From Acidobacteriota bacterium (GTDB lineage Bacteria > Acidobacteriota > Terriglobia > Bryobacterales > Bryobacteraceae), in assembly GCA_025352795.1 (NCBI GenBank), contig JANXSF010000019.1, positions 1 to 60,860 on the forward strand: a DNA stretch of 60,860 nucleotides, read 5' to 3'. The notes under the pieces were generated by a model, which did not search any database, was not told the DNA's origin, and was given only the letters and a program-made list of their open reading frames with translations. Positions 37,331 through 45,871 of the stretch are shown in pieces. The translations under genes and the position numbers were made by a program. The first letter of the stretch is position 1; every line of letters begins with the position of its first letter.

Positions 37331-39997
37331 TCATTTACTAATTTTGCGGACAGCAGGCACTCCTTTTGTGGTCGAGTCCGTGATGGCTAGTAATAACTGG
37401 TCTTCGTAAAACTGGGCATCTTCGCGGTTGGCGCCTTCAAGTTTAGTGCCCCGGAGGTTCGCGCCTAGGAGGTTCGCGCCTAGGAGGTTGGCACCTAGGA
37501 GGTTGGCGCTTTCGAGGTGGGCACCTAGGAGGTCGGCACCTTGGAGGTCGGCGCTTTCGAGGTTGGCATGAATAAAAATAGCAAGGGTGCCATGCCTCAG
37601 ACGGGAAGAGCTCAGATTCGAACCGTAAAAATCGCCGTGATAGAGTATTGATGAGCTCAAATCCAGGTACGAAAGGCAGTCTGCGGCAAGTGCAGATTCC
37701 CCACCTGTTCTTTGGCTCTGTATCCGCTTAAACCATTCTCCGAAGGCGGTCATAGTCGGCCATTTTATTTGGCTCAATTGCTGTGTACTTCTGGCACATG
37801 CATTCAGAGCCGCAAGCAAGGACTCTTCAGCATTTCGGGATTGGAACATGGCTTCTTTAAATGATGGTAGTTGGAGCTGCTCCATCGGCATTCCGTGACT
37901 CAACATATAACCGAATAGTTTTGCCAAATGATTTTGCCACTTTACCTGAGTTTCATCATCACGCAATTCAATTTCATTAAGGAGGAAGGTGTGCAGATAT
38001 TTTGACATTGCGCTGGGTCCGCAAACCTGAACCCAATGCTTGAGCGCGCTTTTCTCATCCCAGCCACCATCCGGGCAGTCGGCATGACGTTCTAATTCGC
38101 TGCCTATGCTAGCGACTGCACGCACAATCCTTCGTGCAGTAAGAAACTCACCGAAACTTTTATGCGTGAATATGAACGTGGGATCCCCGCTCTGGCGCTG
38201 GCCATATTGCCGGAAGAAAAAGGCAGCGAGCAACCGAGTTACACCTGCTTCAGCCCCTTCCTTGAACGTCTCCAACAAGCCACCCAGTCCGCTGGTGACG
38301 CAGTGCTTCTCAATTTCATTTACTGTGGTGGTTCTTCCATCACCATGCCAGGCTGCCGATCCTATTTCCTCAAGAACTCGGAAGAAGTCTGAGAAGTTCA
38401 TACTTCTAATGGGAACAAAGGCACGACTTTTTTCATAGCCACGTTCGTGCACAGCCTTCACAAGATCCTGGTAAATCGAATTGAGGTTAACACCTTTGGT
38501 GAAATCCAGCTCACCTCGCGTATAGCTGAGGGCAACCAGGTAGTTGAGCAGTGGTTGCGCCGTAACTTCTTCGAGGTCCTGTCGATCCAGATCCTTAGGT
38601 AGGCCTTGGTAGCTTCTGCCAGTGAGTTTGGCATAATTCTTCCACCAACGGTTTCGCAGATCTTCTTTCAATATCTTCTTGGGATCGTGATACTGCTCTC
38701 CGTCATGCAACTGAAGTGGCTGATCCTTCGAGGACCCGCTGACAAAATACGGCAATAGCGTAAGAATCTGCCCTTCTCGACGGAATTCTAATTTATTTTG
38801 TTGCACCACTAATTCGCGGCCACAGAGGAGAATTCGAAGCTTGACGCTTTGGAGGTTGCGTTTCGCAGCTGTTTTTTCAACTTCTCTGACGAAAGATCTA
38901 GCCGTTTCTGCCGCAACCTTCCCCTGGCTAGCCAATTCATCCAGACCGTCGAAGATGATTAACAAGTTTGATTCAGGGGAAGCCGGGTCAAGGGGGTTTT
39001 GCAACAACATACCTTCATCCCTGACAAACCGACCAACTTCATCGACGAGATCTTTTGTGGCATCAATCAAGTGCAGAGGGACATATAAAACCTTCAACCC
39101 TTGGTTTTTGGAAAGGTTCGCCGCGAAGATTCTGGCGAAGGAAGACTTTCCGCTGCCAGGCCCACCGCAGATCACCCGAATCGCGTCTTCCGATTTGGGC
39201 TTCTGAAGCCAACTCTCTAATTCCTGCTGTAAAACCACAACGATACGCTGGCGAGGTTTGTCATTGCTCCTTCCAAGCAAATCTTTCCCATCTTTCTCCT
39301 TCACGTAGTAAGCATTCAAGGGAACGTACATTTGAGCTAGACCAAATGCCTCGTCAAAAACGCCTTCCTGCGTTCGCTTGTCGAGCAGAGCGGAGTAGGC
39401 GGCCCAAGCCCACTCGCGGTCACCGGCCTTACTGAAGGGGGTGTCCATTGCCTCAAGCAGAGGCTTATAGGACCTGGTTTTGCTGCGCCATTCTTGATTC
39501 AGTGCGTAAACGAAATAGCTGGGGAGTCGTTGTGCAATTAACTTTGCTGAAATAGCGGAATCGGTTTGAACTGATAGCCACTGCTCAAGGAGTGCTTGCG
39601 TGTCTCTGAGCATCGGCAAATCAGTAGGCCGATCGAGAAACTTTGGGTCGAAATGAATATTGCGATACGTGATGTCGTAATCCAACTGCTCTTTCACCTG
39701 ATCGGCATCATCTTTCACGGTCAACTGATTGACGCTTTCGCCTACCAGTGTGTGTAGCGCATTGGAGAGGGACCTTTGAATCAATTGGAATGCTAGTTCG
39801 CCCGGTTCGGTAACCAGATTGAGGGCAGCGAGGGATTCAACCGCGTCTGATGGTAGTTCCTCCCACTTGCTGGTCACGGTGTGCGTTACAAGCTTGGCAA
39901 GGCCCTTGAAGAGGTCTTTGAAGTTTGCCTTTACGGACTTGAGAGGGCTGGTGGGTTTCTTAACGCGGAGCTTTGGACCGGATTTCGCCATATTCAA
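37331..39997 (-). CDS. NACHT-domain NTPase with C-terminal pentapeptide repeats; candidate antiviral STAND protein
   Basis: An 888-residue protein. Residues 1-100 form a helical N-terminal domain of unknown function; 110-260 are helical; a NACHT NTPase at about 270-420 has Walker [10 protein letters not shown] (278-286) and Walker [12 protein letters not shown] (345-355), with the LLCGREL sensor region. Residues 430-790 are helical repeats. Residues about 805-870 are pentapeptide repeats ([10 protein letters not shown] and related), usually a right-handed beta-helix. No transmembrane segment is seen. Bacterial NACHT proteins of this type often sense phage components and trigger abortive infection. 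It stands alone as a transcription unit beside a DinD-like gene and a DUF433 gene. Defence is inferred from family. Confidence 0.85.
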   Translation of the reverse strand: MNMAKSGPKLRVKKPTSPLKSVKANFKDLFKGLAKLVTHTVTSKWEELPSDAVESLAALNLVTEPGELAFQLIQRSLSNALHTLVGESVNQLTVKDDADQVKEQLDYDITYRNIHFDPKFLDRPTDLPMLRDTQALLEQWLSVQTDSAISAKLIAQRLPSYFVYALNQEWRSKTRSYKPLLEAMDTPFSKAGDREWAWAAYSALLDKRTQEGVFDEAFGLAQMYVPLNAYYVKEKDGKDLLGRSNDKPRQRIVVVLQQELESWLQKPKSEDAIRVICGGPGSGKSSFARIFAANLSKNQGLKVLYVPLHLIDATKDLVDEVGRFVRDEGMLLQNPLDPASPESNLLIIFDGLDELASQGKVAAETARSFVREVEKTAAKRNLQSVKLRILLCGRELVVQQNKLEFRREGQILTLLPYFVSGSSKDQPLQLHDGEQYHDPKKILKEDLRNRWWKNYAKLTGRSYQGLPKDLDRQDLEEVTAQPLLNYLVALSYTRGELDFTKGVNLNSIYQDLVKAVHERGYEKSRAFVPIRSMNFSDFFRVLEEIGSAAWHGDGRTTTVNEIEKHCVTSGLGGLLETFKEGAEAGVTRLLAAFFFRQYGQRQSGDPTFIFTHKSFGEFLTARRIVRAVASIGSELERHADCPDGGWDEKSALKHWVQVCGPSAMSKYLHTFLLNEIELRDDETQVKWQNHLAKLFGYMLSHGMPMEQLQLPSFKEAMFQSRNAEESLLAALNACARSTQQLSQIKWPTMTAFGEWFKRIQSQRTGGESALAADCLSYLDLSSSILYHGDFYGSNLSSSRLRHGTLAIFIHANLESADLQGADLLGAHLESANLLGANLLGANLLGANLRGTKLEGANREDAQFYEDQLLLAITDSTTKGVPAVRKISK
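37436..37568. repeat. Near-identical 15-bp tandem repeats inside the NACHT gene
   Basis: The pentapeptide-coding segment has repeated copies of a 15-base word, reading AGGAGGTTCGCGCCT or AGGAGGTTGGCACCT on the plus strand. Successive copies differ by one or two bases, more alike than other parts of the gene. This points to recent slippage or duplication, a way for repeat number to change quickly. Confidence 0.7.
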
Positions 39998-40073
39998 ATG
40001 GTAATACTTTCAAATTAGAGTTTGTTTGGGAAAGATTTTCGATGACTCCAGCGAGGAAGCCACTCGTTGCCAA

Positions 40074-40086
40074 GTGTCAGGGACAC
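40074..40086. repeat. Short palindrome GTGTC-AGG-GACAC
   Basis: A perfect 5-bp inverted repeat around AGG lies between the NACHT and DUF433 genes. This phrase is common as a REP-like element in other genomes. The 184-base gap (39998-40181) otherwise shows nothing I recognise, and no DUF5615 toxin remnant. Confidence 0.35.
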
Positions 40087-40181
40087 ATTACCCTGCATCT
40101 CAGGAGTTTCAAAACGGAAAATCCGTTGTCTGCAAAAGAAACGGACCCATAGTGGGCTTAGGTTCATGTCAATTAGAAACT

Positions 40182-40412
40182 TCATGCGGCGGGCAAGGGC
40201 ATTTCAATTTCTTCTACTCGCCAAGCGGCGTAGGCGAGTGATTGTCTGAGGTCTTCTTCTTCAATGTAAGGATAGGCTGTGAGGATTTCAGTGAACGAAT
40301 GGCCTGCAGCAATGAGTCCAACCATGGTGCCAACGGTGACACGCATTCCGCGAATGCAAGCTTTGCCGCCCATGATTTCCGGGTTCCAGGTGATGCGGTC
40401 GAGGTTGGGCAT
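40182..40412 (-). CDS. DUF433 protein, orphan antitoxin-like
   Basis: From the ATG at 40412 the product is 76 residues: MPNLDRITWNPEIMGGKACI, then RGMRVTVGTMVGLIAAGHSF and YPYIEEEDLRQSLAYAAWR, the full DUF433 pattern. An ATG at 40472 adds 20 residues unlike the family. As with the copy at 35309, no DUF5615 toxin follows: downstream are 184 bases with no coding signal and then the start of the NACHT gene. Alone it may be a relic or a free regulator. Confidence 0.8.
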   Translation of the reverse strand: MPNLDRITWNPEIMGGKACIRGMRVTVGTMVGLIAAGHSFTEILTAYPYIEEEDLRQSLAYAAWRVEEIEMPLPAA

Positions 40413-40509
40413 GGTTCTGATCCTATTGTAGGCTTGCGGGTTGGTGATGAAGGGTAAGCTTGCTCCATTCAATTTCCCTTCTACCCTAAATTGGCCTTAC
40501 AATTAACTC

Positions 40510-41562
40510 ATGGTACGGGCCGAAATAGATGTGAGCCCATTCAGCTTCAACGAGGCTGGAGATAGCCACTTCGAACAATTAGCCAAAACAAACGGCACCC
40601 GCTATTGGTACGCACGCGATCTGATGCGTTCTCTTGGCTATGACAATTGGACTTCGTTCAAAAAAGCAATTAACAAGGCCATGGCGGCATGTGCCACCCT
40701 CGACCTTCCTATTCAAGACAATTTTGTCCAATGCAAGACCATCATAGATAGCAAGTCGGTTGATGATTTCAAACTTTCACGATTCGCTTGCTGTCTTACC
40801 GCGTTGAACGGTGATTCGAAAAAGGCTAATGTAGCTGCCGCGCAAGCCTACTTCATCTCCTTGGCTAGTGTGCTCCATGATCTTCCTGTTCCAAGTGATG
40901 CGGTGGACAGGATTATAATTCGAGATGAAATATCGGAACTTGAAGTTAGCTTGACTAAGGCGGCAGCGGCTGCTGGGGTAAAGTTTTACGGCCAATTTCA
41001 AAATGCTGGGTATCGTGGTATGTACAACATGGAATACTCGGAGCTTAAGCGGCTCAAGAATATTCCAGACATGCAACGATCACTTCTGGATTTCATGAAC
41101 AAGGATGAATTGGCCGGGAACCTTTTTCGATTAACCCTCACAGAAGGACGCATACACCGGGACAAGGTGAGTGGGCAAGTTGCACTTGAGGGGATCGCCG
41201 AACAAGTCGGCCGACGTGTTCGGCAGGCGATGATAGACGAGACGGGCAATCGCCCAGAAGACCTTCCTATTGGGCCCGACATTAAGCAGGTCCGAAAAGG
41301 GTTGAAGAAAACCAATCAGGCTTTTGGCAAATTCGTAGATGATGTGACCGCAGAGCGAGTTGCTCAGGCGATAGATACCCGTTCAGCGGCAAAGATGATT
41401 GAAATTACATCCACTGGAATGGTACCAGGATGTTCTGAATGCCGTGTGGATAACGGGGCATCGCATTTCGGATCTTCCCAGTGCACCTCTGGATCTCTGC
41501 AGAGCGGCGGAGTTAATGCCCATTGCACTTGCGATTATTGCATGCCAAAATCCAACGAATAA
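40510..41562 (+). CDS. DinD/BRO-N family protein with an added cysteine-rich C-terminus
   Basis: A 350-residue protein. Residues 1-120 carry the BRO-N pattern (RYWYARDLMRSLGYDNWTSF), then DKDELAGNLFRLTLTE-type text and an EGI-AEQVGRRVR stretch as in the DNA-damage-inducible protein D family. The ORF ends with six cysteines over about 40 residues (GCSEC, SSQCTSGSLQS, HCTCDYC), probably a zinc-binding tail. DinD of E. coli is SOS-induced and inhibits RecA; phage BRO proteins bind DNA. No SOS box was located upstream. It is the third gene of the accessory patch and is divergent from DUF433. Confidence 0.75.
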   Translation: MVRAEIDVSPFSFNEAGDSHFEQLAKTNGTRYWYARDLMRSLGYDNWTSFKKAINKAMAACATLDLPIQDNFVQCKTIIDSKSVDDFKLSRFACCLTALNGDSKKANVAAAQAYFISLASVLHDLPVPSDAVDRIIIRDEISELEVSLTKAAAAAGVKFYGQFQNAGYRGMYNMEYSELKRLKNIPDMQRSLLDFMNKDELAGNLFRLTLTEGRIHRDKVSGQVALEGIAEQVGRRVRQAMIDETGNRPEDLPIGPDIKQVRKGLKKTNQAFGKFVDDVTAERVAQAIDTRSAAKMIEITSTGMVPGCSECRVDNGASHFGSSQCTSGSLQSGGVNAHCTCDYCMPKSNE

Positions 41563-41715
41563 TATGTAACAAGTATCGCAACCTTTTGAGGCGGAGGGTG
41601 GAGAGCACAGATTGTTCCAGCAAGTACCATTGAGCAGTCCCTCCCTCTGTGCCAAACTTTGTTCGTATGGCCAACAGGCCATGATTTTTATCCGATACAC
41701 CCGTAGGCGGGTTCT

Positions 41716-41751
41716 ATGTAGGTCCAAGGAGGCAACTTTTTGGACCTATAT
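41716..41751 (+). promoter_or_regulatory. Long hairpin with a GGAGG loop upstream of the BrnA-like ORF
   Basis: TAGGTCCAA (41719-41727) and TTGGACCTA (41740-41748) form a perfect 9-bp stem, extended by three pairs (one wobble) to 41716-41751. The 12-base loop begins GGAGG at 41728. It may be a transcription terminator for the DinD gene, a mobile-element end or an RNA switch. The following TTATTTT is only partly a T-run. Confidence 0.5.
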
Positions 41752-41770
41752 TATTTTGCAGCGAAACTGT

Positions 41771-41953
41771 ATGTTGAAGCTAACTACTAAAAAACGAATG
41801 GAACTGCGGCGGCTTGCGGAACGGCCTGATTCAGAAATTGATCTGACGGACATTCCAGAGATTCTTGACCTCCCGTCCGACGCTGTGATTGGGAGATTCT
41901 ACCGGTCCAACAAAGAAGGCGTGACCATGCGTTTGGATGCCGGTAGGAGTTAA
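41771..41953 (+). pseudogene. Truncated BrnA-like antitoxin
   Basis: Sixty codons reading RMELRRLAERPDSEIDLTDI, then PEILDLP, DAVIGRFYRSNKEGVTMRLD, then stop. This matches the N-terminal and middle part of BrnA antitoxins, up to the beta-strand that begins the ribbon-helix-helix (VTxRLDADVL). The stop after RLDAGRS removes the rest. A BrnT toxin gene would normally lie just upstream, but the 208-base gap has none. No good ribosome site is seen. Could also be a short free-standing regulator. Confidence 0.4.
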
Positions 41954-41957
41954 CCTG

Positions 41958-42000
41958 TATCTGCTGCAGATAATACGAAACAGCGGGGGTCGAATCCCGC
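41958..42000. other. Two small hairpins before mutL, one tRNA-T-arm-like
   Basis: TATCTG-CTG-CAGATA at about 41959-41973 is a small palindrome. AGCGGG (near 41982) pairs with CCCGCT around GGTCGAAT, resembling the T-arm of a tRNA, though the loop is one base long for it. No tRNA body exists upstream. It may be a stray hairpin or an attachment-site relic of the accessory patch. Confidence 0.3.
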
Positions 42001-42014
42001 TACAATAGCCGTTA

Positions 42015-43970
42015 ATGGGCCGCATTCGTGTTCTTCCCGACGCTGTCGCTAATCAGATCGCGGCAGGCGAGGTGGTGGAACGTCCTGCTTCTGTCGTCAA
42101 AGAGCTGCTTGAAAATTCGCTGGATGCCGGGGCCAATCGGATTCGTGTCGAAGCGGAAACTGGCGGGCGTCGGCTGATTCGCATCATTGACGATGGCTCG
42201 GGCATGCTACGGGACGACGCCCTGCTTGCCTTTGAACGTCATGCCACCAGTAAACTCACGCACGTTAAAGACCTGAATTCGATTGCCACGCTTGGCTTTC
42301 GTGGTGAAGCGCTACCGTCTATTGCCAGCGTCTCGCGATTGACGCTGGAGACTCGCGCGGTGGAGGAAACCACCGGAACGCACATTGAAATCGCGGGTGG
42401 CAAAATGATTGCTTGTGACGAAGCCGCATTGGGTGTGGGCACCACCATCACGGTTCGCGATTTGTTCTTCAACGTACCTGCGCGCAAGAAATTTCTGCGG
42501 TCCGACCAAACTGAAACCGCCCATATAGCCCAGTTGATGGCCCACTACAGTTTGGCCCATCCCGATAAAACTTTTGAGCTGACGCACGATGGCAAAGATC
42601 TGCTGAACGTGACCCCAGTGAGCACCTTGCGCGAACGCGTCTTTCAGGTATTTGGCAGCAATGTGCTGGAAGATTTGATCGACATTGGCACCGAAGAAAA
42701 AGAGCTTCACATGCCGCCTCCTTATGTCCCTGCTGGTCAGCAACCAGAAGAGGAGCCCGATGAGGATTTGCGTGTCTTCATGCTTCGCGGATTTGTGTCT
42801 CGTCCGCAGGTGCAAAAGCTCAATCGTAATTCCATTTTTCTATTCGTCAATGGTCGATTGATTCGTGACAAGTTGATTTTGCATGCGATCTCTGCAGCGT
42901 TTCACAATCTGATGCCGTCCGCTTCTTATCCCTTCGCTCTGCTGTTTCTGGATTGCGATGCGCGCGAAGTGGACGTCAATGTGCATCCTTCAAAAACCGA
43001 GGTCCGCTTCCGCCATGGAACATTAGTGCACGATTTTGTTCGGGACACTATTCGCGGTCTATTGCTGGAGACACGTCCCGCATCGTCACTGCCACTTTCA
43101 CAATTTCCGCAGCCGGTTGCCAACCTGCCGTTTTCGGAATTCACACAAGGGATTGAGAATCAATCTTACACTGAGATGTCCGCACCGCCGCCGATGGCAC
43201 CCGCAGATCATGAACTGCCTGAATACACTTTGCGCGCTCAACCCGGCCCCAGTCAGCGTTTCGACTTCACTGGCTCCCAAAGGGTGGGCTTCAATGACGC
43301 GACTGCGACACCTGCAACACGACTGAAAATCAACGATCCACATAGCGGGTTTCCGCAGTGGTGGATGGCCGACGCCGGCCTGGTAATGAACCTGGGCGAA
43401 CTGCGCCCTATCGGCCAAATTCACGAAAGCTTCATCATCGCCGCTGGTCGGGATGGGTTGTGGATCATTGATCAACACGTGGCTCATGAACGAATTCTGT
43501 TTGAAAAGGTATTGGCTGAACAGGCCGCAGGCGCCGTTTTGCGGCAGCAATTACTGATTCCGCTGATTCTTGAACTCAGTGCTGGGCAGCAAATTGAGTA
43601 CGCGCGCATTGCCGCTGACTTAGACTCCAGTGGATTTTCCATGGAGCCATTTGGCCAGCGCACCGTGGCAGTGAAGGAAGCTCCGGCCGGGCTGGACCCT
43701 AATGGCATTGAACGCGCTCTTCTGGAAATTCTGGAAATTCCCGATGCGGAATTGCGGAAGCTTTCGGTCAGTGATTTGCGCCGCAACATTGCCGCGTCGG
43801 TAGCCTGCCGCGCGGCCATTAAAATCAACATGCGTCTGGATCAGCGCAAAATGGAATGGCTGCTGAGTGAGTTAAGTAAGTGCGAATATCCTATGGCCTG
43901 CCCACACGGTCGACCAATTGCGTTACGATATGCCACGAAGGATATTTTGAAAGGATTCCACCGAATCTAG
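42015..43970 (+). CDS. mutL: DNA mismatch repair protein MutL
   Basis: A 651-residue protein. The N-terminal GHKL ATPase shows ELLENSLDAGA, DDGSGM and GFRGEALPSI; the second domain follows; the C-terminal domain has DQHVAHE-RILFE, the metal-binding endonuclease motif (DQHA-type with Val for Ala), plus ACRAAIKIN and CPHGRP. So it probably nicks DNA as in organisms lacking MutH. A linker region at about 370-450 is Pro/Thr-rich. A MutS gene lies 4 kb away on the other strand. Confidence 0.96.
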   Translation: MGRIRVLPDAVANQIAAGEVVERPASVVKELLENSLDAGANRIRVEAETGGRRLIRIIDDGSGMLRDDALLAFERHATSKLTHVKDLNSIATLGFRGEALPSIASVSRLTLETRAVEETTGTHIEIAGGKMIACDEAALGVGTTITVRDLFFNVPARKKFLRSDQTETAHIAQLMAHYSLAHPDKTFELTHDGKDLLNVTPVSTLRERVFQVFGSNVLEDLIDIGTEEKELHMPPPYVPAGQQPEEEPDEDLRVFMLRGFVSRPQVQKLNRNSIFLFVNGRLIRDKLILHAISAAFHNLMPSASYPFALLFLDCDAREVDVNVHPSKTEVRFRHGTLVHDFVRDTIRGLLLETRPASSLPLSQFPQPVANLPFSEFTQGIENQSYTEMSAPPPMAPADHELPEYTLRAQPGPSQRFDFTGSQRVGFNDATATPATRLKINDPHSGFPQWWMADAGLVMNLGELRPIGQIHESFIIAAGRDGLWIIDQHVAHERILFEKVLAEQAAGAVLRQQLLIPLILELSAGQQIEYARIAADLDSSGFSMEPFGQRTVAVKEAPAGLDPNGIERALLEILEIPDAELRKLSVSDLRRNIAASVACRAAIKINMRLDQRKMEWLLSELSKCEYPMACPHGRPIALRYATKDILKGFHRI

Positions 43971-43988
43971 CCCCAAGTCGAACTAATT

Positions 43989-44080
43989 GTCCGCGGATGA
44001 AGCAGATGAACGCAGATGAAGAATTTATGAGTGGTAGTTTTATCTGCGCTAATCTGCGTCATCTGCGGATAATCATCCAT
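43989..44080. repeat. Third copy of the ATCTGCG dispersed repeat
   Basis: The left arm CGCGGATGAAGCAGATGAAC leads to CGCAGAT; the right arm is TATCTGCGCTAATCTGCG followed by TCATCTGCGGATAA. The left words pair with the right ones. It is homologous to the two copies at 15630-15824, but with a different centre. It lies between mutL and the convergent zinc-ribbon gene and might act as a transcript end structure. Confidence 0.65.
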
Positions 44081-44699
44081 CGCATTGTCCGGCGCCTTGT
44101 GCCAGGCTTAGTAAATCTCTGGAATGCCGTAATTCGCCCATGTCGTCGAATTCTTTATTTGCCATGTTCCGATAGGATTCCAGTTGATTCAGAGCAGTTG
44201 TTAGCGCAGATTCTGCGGACAGGCGCCAACGCATTAGGCTGATTGCTGATTCGTAATTGAAGCCGTGGTTTTTGCCTGCGGCGGCGATCGTTTCCCGTTC
44301 TGCGGAATGCAGGCATCGTAAATGCCAGGTTACATGGGCCAGTTGTGCGCACAGTGTTTCTTCAACCATGCCCTCTGGCTTAATCCTTCGATTCCATTCT
44401 TCCTCAATGGCCTGGATCTCTTCTACCGGTGAAACGCGAGCCACTGTTGGAACGTAATAGGGCACTGGCAGGGTGGGTAGGAGTGGCACCGGTTTCGGAA
44501 CCCTTACCGACTTCACTTTTTGTTCGCTCTGGTTGAGTAACGGAGTAAAAGCGTAGAAACGCCTTCCGCAGCTTTGGCAACGCAACGCGCGGACCCCCAA
44601 CAATCCCAATAGCGAATCAAGGGCCGACTGACGCCTTGAAGAACGAATGGATTCCGATTTACACTTCTGACACTTATTAAACTGCTTGGATGCGAGCAC
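44073..44699 (-). CDS. Zinc-ribbon protein of unknown function
   Basis: A 208-residue protein. N-terminal CQKCKSESIR and CQSCGRRFYAF, about 30 residues apart, form a zinc ribbon of the CxxC-CxxC type. A hydrophobic-poor proline-rich linker (KPVPLLPTLPVP) follows, then an all-helical C-terminus (HVTWHLRCLHSAER, MRWRLSAESALTTALNQLES). No family is recognised. It is convergent with mutL and upstream of nothing obvious. Confidence 0.65.
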   Translation of the reverse strand: MLASKQFNKCQKCKSESIRSSRRQSALDSLLGLLGVRALRCQSCGRRFYAFTPLLNQSEQKVKSVRVPKPVPLLPTLPVPYYVPTVARVSPVEEIQAIEEEWNRRIKPEGMVEETLCAQLAHVTWHLRCLHSAERETIAAAGKNHGFNYESAISLMRWRLSAESALTTALNQLESYRNMANKEFDDMGELRHSRDLLSLAQGAGQCDG

Positions 44700-44788
44700 T
44701 TTTTCCGATTCCCAACCTTACAGAGTCTGCAAAGTAGTACTATCGGTTGGATGGCTCAATTTCTTTACAATCAGTGACGTGACCCTTG

Positions 44789-45871
44789 CTAAGCGTTTGT
44801 GATTGTACCTAGAATCACCGGATGACTTGCTCCCGTTGCTGACGGTAAATTTGCAGGACGCCTGGCCCATGTTTCCCTCGCTAAAAGCGCAAATGCGATG
44901 GCTTCCTTGGCATCCACGGGGATTCCAAACGTATCGGAAGTGACCACTGCGGCAACCGGTAGCAAGGCTGCCAGATGAGTCATCAAATGTGGATTGTGTG
45001 CCCCACCGCCTGCGACAATTAGCTGATCCAACCTGCCACCGGTGAAGTTCAAAATGGATGCCGCGATGGTTGCTGAAGTCAGTACGGTTGCGGTGGCCAA
45101 TAAATCGAATATGTCCAACTTGGTGGCCATCAACTTTGCAACGAACTCTTTGCCATATTGTTCACGCCCTACAGATTTTGGTCCAGGCTTGGTGTAATAC
45201 TTATCGCGCAGCAGTTTCTGCAGCAGCGGCTGGTTCACTTTCCCTTTGTGGAACAGCTTACCATCCTTATCGAAATCCTGCTTTCCTTTGGTGGCGATGC
45301 TGGCCAGTTGATCTATGATCATATTTCCTGGGCCGGTATCAAAGGCAACCACGTCGCTGGACTTGCATCCAGGTAGCAGTATGGTGATGTTGGCAATGCC
45401 ACCAATGTTCAATGCCACGCGCAACAATTTTCGATGTTTGAAAAGCAGGTAATCCACAAACGGAACCAGTGGTGCCCCTTGCCCGCCTGCCGCAATATCG
45501 CGCGGTCTGAAGTTCGATATCACAGGGATTCCCGTGCGTTCCGTAATTACCGCCGGTTCCCCGATCTGCAACGTATTTCCCCGTTCATGAAAGATGGTCT
45601 GGCCGTGGCATCCAATCAGATCAATGGATTTCACAGGTGTGCCCAGGGCAAGCACTGCTGCCGCATACCGTTCGCCCAGCTCAAAGTTCAGACGGGAAAT
45701 GGCGCTGGTATGGGTGACGCAATTGGACACTGCAAGAATGCGAGTCTTCAACTGCTTGGGGTAGGGCGTGCTTTTGAACTCAACTAACTTCCATTGTGAA
45801 CCCTGCGTGTCAATTACAGCTACGTCAATGCCATCGAGTGATGTGCCGCTCATGATGCCGGCGATTCTCAT
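44789..45871 (-). CDS. anmK: Anhydro-N-acetylmuramic acid kinase
   Basis: A 360-residue enzyme. MRIAGIMSGTSLDGIDVAVI is the standard start, with GCHGQTIFHE, FRPRDIAAGGQGAPLVP and AFDTGPGNMIID following. It phosphorylates and opens 1,6-anhydro-N-acetylmuramic acid from peptidoglycan turnover to give MurNAc-6-phosphate. The ATG overlaps the mutS stop by 4 bases, so it is translated from the mutS transcript. Confidence 0.95.
   Translation of the reverse strand: MRIAGIMSGTSLDGIDVAVIDTQGSQWKLVEFKSTPYPKQLKTRILAVSNCVTHTSAISRLNFELGERYAAAVLALGTPVKSIDLIGCHGQTIFHERGNTLQIGEPAVITERTGIPVISNFRPRDIAAGGQGAPLVPFVDYLLFKHRKLLRVALNIGGIANITILLPGCKSSDVVAFDTGPGNMIIDQLASIATKGKQDFDKDGKLFHKGKVNQPLLQKLLRDKYYTKPGPKSVGREQYGKEFVAKLMATKLDIFDLLATATVLTSATIAASILNFTGGRLDQLIVAGGGAHNPHLMTHLAALLPVAAVVTSDTFGIPVDAKEAIAFALLARETWARRPANLPSATGASHPVILGTITNA

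Noticed and set aside
36927-37341. Plus-strand frames over the primase-like pseudogene
   Set aside because: They are opposite the better supported minus frame with a ribosome site and family landmarks, and show low-complexity composition.
41958-42010. tRNA gene before mutL
   Set aside because: Only a T-arm-like hairpin is seen; no acceptor stem, D-arm or anticodon arm can be formed upstream.
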